From Atherix ibis (lineage: Eukaryota; Arthropoda; Insecta; Diptera; Athericidae), in assembly GCA_958298945.1 (NCBI GenBank), contig OY282608.1, positions 77,114,806 to 77,178,805 of the forward strand: a stretch of 64,000 nt of DNA, written 5' to 3'. This document shows positions 23,061 to 33,929 of this stretch, one piece after another. Below the pieces are notes generated by a model, which saw only the letters and a list, made by a program, of their open reading frames with translations, ran no database searches and had not been told where the DNA came from. Positions within the stretch are counted from its first letter, which is position 1; each line of letters opens with the position of its first letter. A program made the position numbers and the translations under genes.

Positions 23061-24045
23061 TTCCTTCGTTTGTTGGTTTTTTTGGTTTGTTGGTTTTTTG
23101 GTTTGTTGGCTTGTTGGTTTGTTGGTTTGTTGGTTTGTTGGTTTGTTGGTTTGTTGGTTTGTTGGTTTGTTGGTTTGTTGTTTTGTTGGTTTGTTCGTTT
23201 GTTGGTTTTTTGTTTTGTTGGTTTGTTGGTTTTTTGGTTTGTTGGCTTGTTGGTTTGTTGGTTTTTTGGTTTGTTGGCTTGTTGGTTTGTTGGCTTGTTG
23301 GCTTGTTGGTTTGTTCGTTTGTTGGTTTGTTGGTTTGTTGGTTTGTTGGTTTGTTGGTTTGTTGGCTTGTTGGTTGTTTGGCTTGTTGGCTTGTTGGTTG
23401 TTGGTTTGTTGGTTTGTTGGTTTGTTGGTTTGTTGGTTTGTTGGTTTGTTGGTTTGTTGGTTTGTTGGTTTGTTGGTTTGTTGGTTTGTTGGTTTGTTCG
23501 TTTGTTGGTTTGTTGGTTTGTTGGTTTGTTGGTTTGTTGGTTGGTTTGTTTGTTGGTTTGTTCGTTTGTTGGCTTGTTGGTTTGTTCGTTTGTTGGCTTG
23601 TTGGTTTGTTGGCTTGTTTGTGTGTTGGTTTGTCCGTTTGCTGGCTTGTTGGTTTGTTGGCTTGTTGCCTTGTTGGCTTGTTGGCTTGTTGGTTTGTTGG
23701 TTTGTTGGTTTGTTGGTTTGTTGGTTTATTGGTTTGTTGGCTTGTTGGCTTGTTGGTTTGTTGGTTTGTTGGTTTGTTGGTTTGTTGGTTTATTTGTTTG
23801 TTCGTTTGTTGGCTTATTGGTTTGTTGGCTTGTTGGCTTGTTGGCATGTTGGTTTGTTGGTTTGTTGGTTTGTTGGTTTGTTGGTTTGTTGGTTTGTTGG
23901 TTTGTTGGTTTTGTTGGTTTGTTGGTTTGTTGGTTTGGTGGTTTGTTGGTTTGTTGGTTTGTTGGTTTGTTAGTTTGCTGGTTTTTTGGTTTGTTGGCTT
24001 ATTGGTTTGTTGGTTTGTTGGTTTGGTGGGTTGTTGGTTTGTTGG
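23061..24045 (+). repeat. Truncated cycle, 985 bp (lacks J-K-L)
   Basis: F (TTCCTTCG at 23061), H (GGTTGTTT near 23371) and I near 23560 run directly into the end of D (TTTGTGTGTTGG near 23617, GTCCGTTTGCTGG near 23630), then E near 23790. J, K, L and the start of D, about 0.7 kb, are absent. The junction lies in a TTGGCTTG run shared by both modules. Confidence 0.85.
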
Positions 24046-26111
24046 TTCCTTCGTTTGTTGGTTTTTTTGGTTTGTTGGTTTGTTGGTTTTTTGGTTTGTT
24101 GGCTTGTTGGTTTGTTGGTTTGTTGGTTTGTTGGTTTGTTGGTTTGTTGGTTTGTTGGTTTGTTGGTTTGTTGGTTTGTTGGTTTGTTGGTTTGTTCGTT
24201 TGTTGGTTTTTTGGTTTGTTGGTTTATTGGTTTTTTGGTTTGTTGGCTTGTTGGTTTGTTGGTTTTTTGGTTTGTTGGCTTGTTGGTTTGTTGGCTTGTT
24301 GGCTTGTTGGTTTGTTCGTTTGTTGGTTTGTTGGTTTGTTGGTTTGTTGGTTTGTTGGTTTGTTGGCTTGTTGGTTGTTTGGCTTGTTGGCTTGTTGGTT
24401 GTTGGTTCGTTGGTTTGTTGGTTTGTTGGTTTGTTGGTTTGTTGGTTTGTTGGTTTGTTGGTTTGTTGGTTTGTTGGTTTGTTCGTTTGTTGGTTTGTTG
24501 GTTTGTTGGTTTGTTGGTTTGTTTGTTTGTTGGTTTGTCCGTTTGTTGGCTTGTTGGTTTGTTCGTTTGTTGGCTTGTTGGTTTGTTGGCTTGTTGGCAT
24601 GTTGGTTTCTTGGTTTGTTGATTTGTTGGTTTGTTGGTTTGTTGGTTTGTTGGTTTGTTGGTTTTTTGGTATGTTGGTTTGTTGGTTTGTTGGTTTGTTG
24701 GTTTATTTGTTTGTTCGTTTGTTGGCTTGTTGGTTTGTTGGCTTGTTGGTTTGTTGGTTTGTTGGTTTGTTGGTTTGTTGGTTTGTTGGTTTGTTGGTTT
24801 GTTGGCTTGTTGGCTTGTTGGTTTGTTGGTTTGTTGGTTTGTTGGTTTGTTGGTTTGTTGGTTTGTTGGTTTATTTGTTTGTTGGTTTGTTGGCTTGTTT
24901 GTTTGTTGGCTTGTTGGCTTGTTGGTTTGTTGGTTTGTTTGTTTGTTGGGTTGTTCCTTTGTTGGCTTATTGGTTTGTTGGTTTGTTGGCATGTTGGTTT
25001 GTTGGTTTGTTGGTTTGTTGGTTTGTTGATTTGTTGGTTTGTTGGTTTGTTGATTTGTTGGTTTGTTGGTTTGTTGGTTTGTTGGTTTGTTGGTTTGTTG
25101 GTTTATTTGTTTGTTCGTTTGTTGGCTTGTTGGTTTGTTGGCTTGTTGGTTTGTTGGTTTGTTGGTTTGTTGGTTTGTTGGTTTGTTTGTTTGTTGCTTT
25201 GTTCGTTTGTCGGTTTTTTGGTTTGTTGGCTTGTTGACTTGTTGGTTTGTTGGTTTGTTGGCTTGTTGGTTTTATGGTTTGTTGGTTTGTTGGTTTGTTG
25301 GTTTGTTGGTTTGTTGGTTTGTTGGTTTGTTGGTTTGTTGGTTTGTTGGTTTGTTGGTTTGTTGGTTTGTTTGTTTGTTGGTTTGTTCGTTTGTTGGCTT
25401 GTTGGTTTATTGGTTTGTTGGTTTGTTGGTTTGTTGGTTTGTTTGTTTTTTGGCTTGTTGGTTTGTTGGATTGTTGACTTGTTGGTCTGTTAGTTTGTTT
25501 GTTTGTTGGTTTGTTGGTTTATTGGTTTATTTGTGTGTTGGTTAGTTGGTTTTTGTTGGTTTGTTTGTTTGTTGGTTTGTTTGTTTGTTGGTTTGTTGGT
25601 TTGTTTGTTTGTTGCTTTGTTCGTTTGTTGGTTTTTTGGTTTGTTGGCTTGTTGACTTGTTGGTTTGTTGGTTTTTTGGCTTGTTGGTTTGTTGGTTTGT
25701 TGGTTTGTTTGTGTGTTGGTTTGTCCCTTTGCTGGCTTGTTGGTTTGTTGGCTTGTTGCCTTGTTGGCTTGTTGGCTTGTTGGTTTGTTGGTTTGTTGGT
25801 TTGTTGGTTTGTTGGTTTATTGGTTTGTTGGCTTGTTGGCTTGTTGGTTTGTTGGTTTGTTGGTTTGTTGGTTTGTTGGTTTATTTGTTTGTTCGTTTGT
25901 TGGCTTATTGGTTTGTTGGCTTGTTGGCTTGTTGGCATGTTGGTTTGTTGGTTTGTTGGTTTGTTGGTTTGTTGGTTTGTTGGTTTGTTGGTTTGTTGGT
26001 TTGTTGGTTTGTTGGTTTGTTGATTTGTTGGTTTGTTAGTTTGCTGGTTTTTTGGTTTGTTGGCTTATTGGTTTGTTGGTTTGTGGGTTTGGTGGGTTGT
26101 TGGTTTGTTGG
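24046..26111 (+). repeat. Extended cycle, 2066 bp
   Basis: F (TTCCTTCG at 24046), H near 24373, I near 24540-24610 and J near 24665-24710 are followed by an extra segment with a TTCCTTTG unit near 24955 and two TTGATTTG units near 25027 and 25051. Then come a second J-like TTTATTTG near 25103, K near 25195, L (GGTCTG at 25484), D and E. The extra segment resembles 3860-4060, so the cycle gained about 0.4 kb of left-block material. Confidence 0.8.
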
Positions 26112-27080
26112 TTCCATCGTTTGTTGGTTTTTTTGGTTTGTTGGTTTGTTGGTTTTTTGGTTTGTTGGCTTGTTGGTTTGTTGGTTTGTTGGTTTGTTGG
26201 TTTGTTGGTTTGTTGGTTTGTTGGTTTGTTGGTTTGTTGGTTTGTTGGTTTGTTGGTTTGTTGGTTTGTTCGTTTGTTGGTTTTTTGGTTTGTTGGTTTG
26301 TTGGTTTTTTGGTTTGTTGGCTTGTTGGTTTGTTGGTTTTTTGGTTTGTTGGCTTGTTGGTTTGTTGGCTTGTTGGCTTGTTGGTTTGTTCGTTTGTTGG
26401 TTTGTTGGTTTGTTGGTTTGTTGGTTTGTTGGTTTGTTGGCTTGTTGGTTGTTTGGCTTGTTGGCTTGTTGGTTGTTGGTTTGTTGGTTTGTTGGTTTGT
26501 TGGTTTGTTGGTTTGTTGGTTTGTTGGTTTGTTGGTTTGTTGGTTTGTTGGTTTGTTGGTTTGTTGGTTTGTTGGTTTATTTTTTTGTGGGTTTGTTGAT
26601 CTGTTGGTTTGTTTGTTTGTTGTTTTGTTGGTTTTTTGGTTTGTTGGTTTGTTGGTTTGTTGGTTTGTTTGTGTGTTGGTTTGTCCGTTTGCTGGCTTGT
26701 TGGTTTGTTGGCTTGTTGCCTTGTTGGCTTGTTGGCTTGTTGGTTTGTTGGTTTGTTGGTTTGTTGGTTTGTTGGTTTATTGGTTTGTTGGCTTGTTGGC
26801 TTGTTGGTTTGTTGGTTTGTTGGTTTGTTGGTTTGTTGGTTTATTTGTTTGTTCGTTTGTTGGCTTATTGGTTTGTTGGCTTGTTGGCTTGTTGGCATGT
26901 TGGTTTGTTGGTTTGTTGGTTTGTTGGTTTGTTGGTTTGTTGGTTTGTTGGTTTTGTTGGTTTGTTGGTTTGTTGGTTTGTTGGTTTGTTGGTTTGTTGG
27001 TTTGTTAGTTTGCTGGTTTTTTGGTTTGTTGGCTTATTGGTTTGTTGGTTTGTTGGTTTGGTGGGTTGTTGGTTTGTTGG
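26112..27080 (+). repeat. Truncated cycle, ~970 bp, F with TTCCATCG
   Basis: F carries TTCCATCG at 26112 instead of TTCCTTCG. H is near 26447. The array then jumps to TTTATTTTTTTGTGGG near 26577 with TGATCTG near 26597, D near 26660-26700 and E near 26845. I, J, K and L are missing. The jump segment is the one also seen at 20850-20890. Confidence 0.85.
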
Positions 27081-28761
27081 TTTTTTTGGTTTGTTGGTTT
27101 GTTGGTTTTTTGGTTTGTTGGCTTGTTGGTTTGTTGGTTTGTTGGTTTGTTGGTTTGTTGGTTTGTTGGTTTGTTGGTTTGTTGGTTTGTTGGTTTGTTG
27201 GTTTGTTGGTTTGTTCGTTTGTTGGTTTTTTGGTTTGTTGGTTTGTTGGTTTTTTGGTTTGTTGGCTTGTTGGTTTGTTGGTTTTTTGGTTTGTTGGCTT
27301 GTTGGTTTGTTGGCTTGTTGGCTTGTTGGTTTGTTCGTTTGTTGGTTTGTTGGTTTGTTGGTTTGTTGGTTTGTTGGTTTGTTAGCTTGTTGGTTGTTTG
27401 GCTTGTTGGCTTGTTGGTTGTTGGTTTGTTGGTTTGTTGTTTTGTTGGTTTGTTGGTTTGTTGGTTTGTTGGTTTGTTGGTTTGTTGGTTTGTTCGTTTG
27501 TTGGTTTGTTGGTTTGTTGGTTTGTTGGTTTGTTTGTTTGTTGGTTTGTTCGTTTGTTGGCTTGTTGGTTTGTTCGTTTGTTGGCTTGTTGGTTTGTTGG
27601 CTTGTTGGCATGTTGGTTTCTTGGTTTGTTGGTTTGTTGGTTTGTTGGTTTGTTGGTTTGTTGGTTTGTTGGTTTGTTGGTATGTTGGTTTGTTGGTTTG
27701 TTGGATTGTTGGTTTATTTGTTTGTTCGTTTGTTGGTTTGTTGGTTTGTTGGCATGTTGGTTTGTTGGTTTGTTGGTTTGTTGGTTTGTTGGTTTGTTTG
27801 TTTGTTGCTTTGTTCGTTTGTTGGTTTTTTGGTTTGTTGGCTTGTTTACTTGTTGGTTTGTTGGTTTGTTGGCTTGTTGGTTTGTTGGTTTGTTGGTTTG
27901 TTGGTTTGTTGGTTTGTTGGTTTGTTGGTTTGTTGGTTTGTTGGTTTGTTTGTTTGTTGGTTTGTTCGTTTGTTGGCTTGTTGGTTTATTGGTTTGTTGG
28001 TTTGTTGGTTTGTTGGTTTGTTGGTTTGTTGTTTTGTTGGTTTGCTTGTTTGTTGGATTGTTGGTTTGTTTGTTTTTTGGCTTGTTGGTTTGTTGGATTG
28101 TTGACTTGTTGGTCTGTTAGTTTGTTTGTTTGTTGGTTTGTTGGTTTATTGGTTTATTTGTGTGTTGGTTTTTGTTGGTTTGTTGGTTTGTTGGTTTGTT
28201 GGTTTGTTTGTTTGTTGCTTTGTTCGTTTGTTGGTTTTTTGGTTTGTTGGCTTGTTGACTTGTTGGTTTGTTGGTTTTTTGGCTTGTTGGTTTGTTGGTT
28301 TGTTGGTTAGTTTGGTGTTGGTTTGTCCGTTTGCTGGCTTGTTGGTTTGTTGTCTTGTTGACTTGTTGGCTTGTTGGCTTGTTGGTTTGTTGGTTTGTTG
28401 GTTTGTTGGTTTGTTGGTTTGTTGGTTTATTGGTTTGTTGGCTTGTTGGCTTGTTGGTTTGTTGGTTTGTTGGTTTGTTGGTTTGTTGGTTTATTTGTTT
28501 GTTCGTTTGTTGGCTTATTGGTTTGTTGGCTTGTTGGCTTGTTGGCATGTTGGTTTGTTGGTTTGTTGGTTTGTTGGTTTGTTGGTTTGTTGGTTTGTTG
28601 GTTTGTTGGTTTGTTGGTTTGTTGGTTTGTTGGTTTGTTGGTTTGTTGGTTTGTTGGTTTGTTGGTTTGTTGGTTTGTTGGTTTGATAGTTTGCTGGTTT
28701 TTTGGTTTGTTGGCTTATTGGTTTGTTGGTTTGTGGGTTTGGTGGGTTGTTGGTTTTTTGG
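27081..28761 (+). repeat. Complete cycle, ~1.68 kb, F lacking TTCCTTCG
   Basis: F here goes from GGTGGGTTGTTGG directly to the TTTTTTTGG run, so a 16-bp segment containing TTCCTTCG has been lost near 27081. H (near 27398), I near 27540-27620, J near 27680-27725, K near 27805-27850, L (GGTCTG at 28111), D and E follow in the usual order. D has TTTGGTGTTGG near 28314 where other copies have TTTGTGTGTTGG. Confidence 0.8.
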
Positions 28762-29898
28762 TTCCTTCGTTTGTTGGTTTTTTTGGTTTGTTGGTTTTTT
28801 GGTTTGTTGGTTTGTTGGTTTGTTAGTTTGTTGGTTTGTTGGTTTGTTGGTTTGTTGGTTTGTTGGTTTGTTGGTTTGTTGGTTTGTTGGTTTGTTGGTT
28901 TGTTGGTTTGTTGGTTTGTTCGTTTGTTGGTTTTTTGTTTTGTTGGTTTGTTGGTTTTTTGGTTTGTTGGCTTGTTGGTTTGTTGGTTTTTTGGTTTGTT
29001 GGCTTGTTGGTTTGTTGGCTTGTTGGCTTGTTGGTTTGTTCGTTTGTTGGTTTGTTGGTTTGTTGGTTTGCTGGTTTGTTGGTTTGTTGGCTTGTTGGTT
29101 GTTTGGCTTGTTGGCTTGTTGGTTGTTGGTTTGTTGGTTTGTTGGTTTGTTGGTTTGTTGGTTTGTTGGTTTGTTGGTTTGTTGGTTTGTTGGTTTGTTG
29201 GTTTGTTGGTTTGTTGGTTTGTTGGTTTGTTCGTTTGTTGGTTTGTTGGTTTGTTGGTTTGTTGGTTGGTTTGTTTGTTGGTTTGTTCGTTTGTTGGCTT
29301 GTTGGTTTGTTCGTTTGTTGGCTTGTTGGTTTGTTGGCTTGTTGGCATGTTGGTTTCTTGGTTTGTTGGTTTGTTGGTTTGTTGGTTTGTTGGTTTGTTG
29401 GTTTGTTGGTTTGTTTGTTTGTTGTTTTGTTGGTTTGTTGGGTTGTTGGTTTGTTGGTTTGTTGGTTTGTTTGTGTGTTGGTTTGTCCGTTTGCTGGCTT
29501 GTTGGTTTGTTGGCTTGTTGTCTTGTTGGCTTGTTGGCTTGTTGGTTTGTTGGTTTGTTGGTTTGTTGGTTTGTTGGTTTGTTGGTTTATTGGTTTGTTG
29601 GCTTGTTGGCTTGTTGGTTTGTTGGTTTGTTGGTTTGTTGGTTTGTTGGTTTATTTGTTTGTTCGTTTGTTGGCTTATTGGTTTGTTGGCTTGTTGGCTT
29701 GTTGGCATGTTGGTTTGTTGGTTTGTTGGTTTGTTGGTTTGTTGGTTTGTTGGTTTGTTGGTTTTGTTGGTTTGTTGGTTTGTTGGTTTGTTGGTTTGTT
29801 GGTTTGTTGGTTTGTTGGTTTGTTAGTTTGCTGGTTTTTTGGTTTGTTGGCTTATTGGTTTGTTGGTTTGTTGGTTTGGTGGGTTGTTGGTTTGTTGG
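28762..29898 (+). repeat. Truncated cycle, 1137 bp
   Basis: F (TTCCTTCG at 28762), H near 29097 and I near 29290-29360 are followed by a short TTGTTTTGTTGG segment near 29420 and a TTGGGTTG unit near 29437. The end of D (GTGTGTTGG near 29473) and E near 29650 complete it. J, K and L are missing, but the junction differs from that of the 985-bp cycle, so the two truncations look independent. Confidence 0.8.
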
Positions 29899-31578
29899 TT
29901 CCTTCGTTTGTTGGTTTTTTTGGTTTGTTGGTTTTTTGGTTTGTTGGCTTGTTGGTTTGTTGGTTTGTTGGTTTGTTGGTTTGTTGGTTTGTTGGTTTGT
30001 TGGTTTGTTGGTTTGTTGGTTTGTTCGTTTGTTGGTTTTTTGGTTTGTTGGTTTATTGGTTTTTTGGTTTGTTGGCTTGTTGGTTTGTTGGTTTTTTGGT
30101 TTGTTGGCTTGTTGGTTTGTTGGCTTGTTGGCTTGTTGGTTTGTTCGTTTGTTGGTTTGTGGGTTTGTTGGTTTGTTGGTTTGTTGGTTTGTTGGCTTGT
30201 TGGTTGTTGGCTTGTTGGCTTGTTGGTTGTTGGTTTGTTGGTTTGTTGGTTTGTTGGTTTGTTGGTTTGTTGGTTTGTTGGTTTGTTGGTTTGTTGGTTT
30301 GTTCGTTTGTTGGTTTGTTGGTTTGTTGGTTTGTTGGTTTGTTTGTTTGTTGGTTTGTCCGTTTGTTGGCTTGTTGGTTTGTTCGTTTGTTGGCTTGTTG
30401 GTTTGTTGGCTTGTTGGCATGTTGGTTTCTTGGTTTGTTGATTTGTTGGTTTGTTGGTTTGTTGGTTTGTTGGTTTGTTGGTTTGTTGGTATGTTGGTTT
30501 GTTGGTTTGTTGGTTTGTTGGTTTATTTGTTTGTTCGTTTGTTGGCTTGTTGGTTTGTTGGCTTGTTGGTTTGTTGGTTTGTTGGTTTGTTGGTTTGTTG
30601 GTTTGTTTGTTTGTTGCTTTGTTCGTTTGTCGGTTTTTTGGTTTGTTGGCTTGTTGACTTGTTGGTTTGTTGGTTTGTTGGCTTGTTGGTTTTTTGGTTT
30701 GTTGGTTTGTTGGTTTGTTGGTTTGTTGGTTTGTTGGTTTGTTGGTTTGTTTGTTTGTTGGTTTGTTCGTTTGTTGGCTTGTTGGTTTATTGGTTTGTTG
30801 GTTTGTTGGTTTGTTGGTTTGTTGGTTTGTTGGTTTTTGTTTTGTTGGTTTGCTTGTTTGTTGGATTGTTGGTTTGTTTGTTTTTTGGCTTGTTGGTTTG
30901 TTGGATTGTTGACTTGTTGGTCTGTTAGTTTGTTTGTTTGTTGGTTTGTTGGTTTATTGGTTTATTTGTGTGTTGGTTTGTTGGTTTTTGTTGGTGTGTT
31001 TGTTTGTTGGTTTGTTGGTTTGTTTGTTTGTTGCTTTGTTCGTTTGTTGGTTTTTTGGTTTGTTGGCTTGTTGACTTGTTGGTTTGTTGGTTTTTTGGCT
31101 TGTTGGTTTGTTGGTTTGTTGGTTTGTTGGTTTGTTTGTGTGTTGGTTTGTCCCTTTGCTGGCTTGTTGGTTTGTTGGCTTGTTGCCTTGTTGGCTTGTT
31201 GGCTTGTTGGTTTGTTGGTTTGTTGGTTTGTTGGTTTGTTGGTTTATTGGTTTGTTGGCTTGTTGGCTTGTTGGTTTGTTGGTTTGTTGGTTTGTTGGTT
31301 TGTTGGTTTATTTGTTTGTTTGTTTGTTGGCTTATTGGTTTGTTGGCTTGTTGGCTTCTTGGCATGTTGGTTTGTTGGTTTGTTGGTTTGTTGGTTTGTT
31401 GGTTTGTTGGTTTGTTGGTTTGTTGGTTTGTTGGTTTGTTTGTTTGTTGGTTTGTTGGTTTGTTGGTTTGTGGGTTTGTTGGTTTGTTGGTTTGTTGGTT
31501 TGTTAGTTTGCTGGTTTTTTGGTTTGTTGGCTTATTGGTTTGTTGGTTTGTGGGTTTGGTGGGTTGTTGGTTTGTTGG
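29899..31578 (+). repeat. Complete cycle, 1680 bp
   Basis: F (TTCCTTCG at 29899), H (an altered form near 30202 with two GGTTGTTGG units and no GGTTGTTTGG), I near 30350-30430, J near 30488-30530, K-like TTGCTTTG near 30613, L (GGTCTG at 30919), D near 31030-31165 and E near 31310. E has TTTGTTTGTTTG where earlier copies have TTTGTTCG, and TTGGCTTC before GGCATG. The same E variants occur near 34730, which ties this cycle to the 3.4 kb duplication. Confidence 0.85.
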
Positions 31579-33420
31579 TTCCTTCGTTTGTTGGTTTTTT
31601 TGGTTTGTTGGTTTGTTGGTTTTTTGGTTTGTTGGCTTGTTGGTTTGTTGGTTTGTTGGTTTGTTGGTTTGTTGGTTTGTTGGTTTGTTGGTTTGTTGGT
31701 TTGTTGGTTTGTTGGTTTGTTGGTTTGTTCGTTTGTTGGTTTTTTGGTTTGTTGGTTTGTTGGTTTTTTGGTTTGTTGGCTTGTTGGTTTGTTGGTTTTT
31801 TGGTTTGTTGGCTTGTTGGTTCGTTGGCATGTTGGCTTGTTGGTTTGTTCGTTTGTTGGTTTGTTGGTTTGTTGGTTTGTTGGTTTGTTGGTTTGTTGGC
31901 TTGTTGGTTGTTTGGCTTGTTGGCTTGTTGGTTGTTGGTTTGTTGGTTTGTTGGTTTGTTGGTTTGTTGGTTTGTTGGTTTGTTGGTTTGTTGGTTTGTT
32001 GGTTTGTTCATTTGTTGGTTTGTTGGTTTGTTGGTTTGCTGGTTGGTTTGTTTGTTGGTTTGTTCGTTTGTTGGCTTGTTGGTTTGTTCGTTTGTTGGCT
32101 TGTTGGTTTGTTAACTTGTTGGCATGTTGGTTTCTTGGTTTGTTGGTTTGTTGGTTTGTTGGTTTGTTGGTTTGTTGGTTTGTTGGTATGTTGGTATGTT
32201 GGTTTGTTGGTTTGTTGGTTTGTTGGTTTATTTGTTTGTTCGTTTGTTGGCTTGTTGGTTTGTTGGCTTGTTGGTTTGTTGGTTTGTTGGTTTGTTGGTT
32301 TGTTGGTTTGTTGGTTTGTTTGTTTGTTGCTTTGTTCGTTTGTTGGTTTTTTGGTTTGTTGGCTTGTTGACTTGTTGGTTTGTTGGTTTGTTGGCTTGTT
32401 GGTTTGTTGGTTTGTTGGTTTGTTGGTTTGTTGGTTTGTTGGTGTGTTGGTTTGTTTGTTTGTTGGTTTGTTCGTTTGTTGGCTTGTTGGTTTATTGGTT
32501 TGTTGGTTTGTTGGCTTGTTGGTTTGTTGGTTTGTTGTTTTGTTGGTTTGCTTGTTTGTTGGATTGTTGGTTTGTTTGTTTTTTGGCTTGTTGGTTTGTT
32601 GGTTTGTTGGTTTGTAAGTTTGTTGGTTTGTTGTTGTTTGTTGGTTTGTTGGTTTGTTAGTTTGTTGGTTTGTGGTTTGTTTGTTTGTTGGGTTGTTCGT
32701 TTGTTGGCTTGTTGGCATGTTGGTTTCTTGGTTTGTTGGTTTGTTGGTTTGTTGGTTTGTTGATTTCTTGGTTTCTGGGTTTGTTGGTTTGTTGGTTTGT
32801 TGGTTTGTTTATTAGTTGGTTTGTTGGTTTATTTGTTTGTTGGTTTGTTGGTTTTTGTTGGTTTGTTGGTTTGTTTGTTTGTTGGTTTGTTGGTTTGTTA
32901 GTTTGTTGGTTTGTTGGTTTGTTTATTTGTTGGTTTGTTCGTTTGTTGGCTTGTTGGTTTGTTGGCTTGTTGTCTTGTTGGCATGTTGGTTTGTTGGTTT
33001 GTTGTTTTGTTGGTTTGCTGGTTTGTTGGTTTGTTGGTTTGTTGGTTTGTTGGTTTTTGGTTTGTAGGCTTGTTTGTTTGTTGGTTTGTTGGTTTGTTCG
33101 TCTGTTGGCTTGTTGGTTTGTTGGTTTGTTGGTTTGTTGGTTTGTTGGTTTGTTGGTTTGTTGGTTTGTTGGTTTGTTGGTTTGTTGGTTTATTTGTTTG
33201 TGGGTTTGTTGATTTGTTGGTTTGTTGGTTTGTTGGTTTGTTGGTTTTTGGTTTGTTGGCTTGTTGGTTTGTTGGTTTGTTGGTTTGTTGGTTTGTTGGT
33301 TTGTTGGTTTGATGGTTTGTTGGTTTGTTGGTTTGTTCGTTTGTTGGTTTTTTGGTTTGTTGGTTGGTTGGTTTTTTGGTTTGTTGGCTTGTTGGTTTGT
33401 TGGTTCGTTGGTTTGTTGGC
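30510..33420 (+). repeat. Higher-order repeat C, copy 1 (spacing 3.42 kb)
   Basis: This block runs from a J-type TTTATTTG near 30520 through K, L (GGTCTG at 30919), D, E, F (TTCCTTCG at 31579), H near 31907, I with TTAACTTG near 32111, a second K near 32330, and Q (TTTGTAAGTTTG near 32611, TTTCTGGG near 32774, TTTATTAGTTGG near 32808). TTTGTAGGCTTG (near 33060) and TTTGATGG (near 33309) follow. It is repeated 3.42 kb downstream with the same rare variants. It overlaps the end of the 1.7 kb cycle series. Confidence 0.85.
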
Positions 33421-33923
33421 TTGTTTGTTTGTTGGTTTGTCCGTTTGTTGGCTTGTTGGTTTGTTCGTTTGTTGGCTTGTTGGTTTGTTGGCTTGTTGGC
33501 ATGTTGGTTTCTTGGTTTGTTGATTTGTTGGTTTGTTGGTTTGTTGGTTTGTTGGTTTGTTGGTTTGTTGGTTTGTTGGTTTGTTGGTTTGTTGGTTTAT
33601 TTGTTTGTGGGTTTGTTGATTTGTTGGTTTGTTGGTTTGTTGGTTTGTTGGTTTTTGGTTTGTTGGCTTGTTGGTTTGTTGGTTTGTTGGTTTGTTGGTT
33701 TGTTGGTTTGTTGGTTTGATGGTTTGTTGGTTTGTTGGTTTGTTCGTTTGTTGGTTTTTTGGTTTGTTGGTTGGTTGGTTTGTTGGTTTGTTCGTTTGTT
33801 GGTTTGTTGGTTTGTTGGTTTGTTGGTTTGTTTGTTTGTTGGTTTGTCCGTTTGTTGGCTTGTTGGTTTGTTCGTTTGTTGGCTTGTTGGTTTGTTGGCT
33901 TGTTGGCATGTTGGTTTGTTGGT
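33110..33923 (+). repeat. Local 407-bp tandem duplication
   Basis: Two adjacent segments, about 33110-33516 and 33517-33923, share landmarks at an offset of 407: TTTATTTGTTTGTGGG near 33190 and 33597, TTTTTGGTTTG near 33244 and 33651, TTTGATGG near 33309 and 33716, GGTTGGTTGG near 33362 and 33769, GTCCGTTTG near 33440 and 33847. The second 3.4 kb copy has only one such segment (near 36610-36800), so this duplication came later or was lost there. Confidence 0.8.
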
Positions 33924-33929
33924 TTGTTG

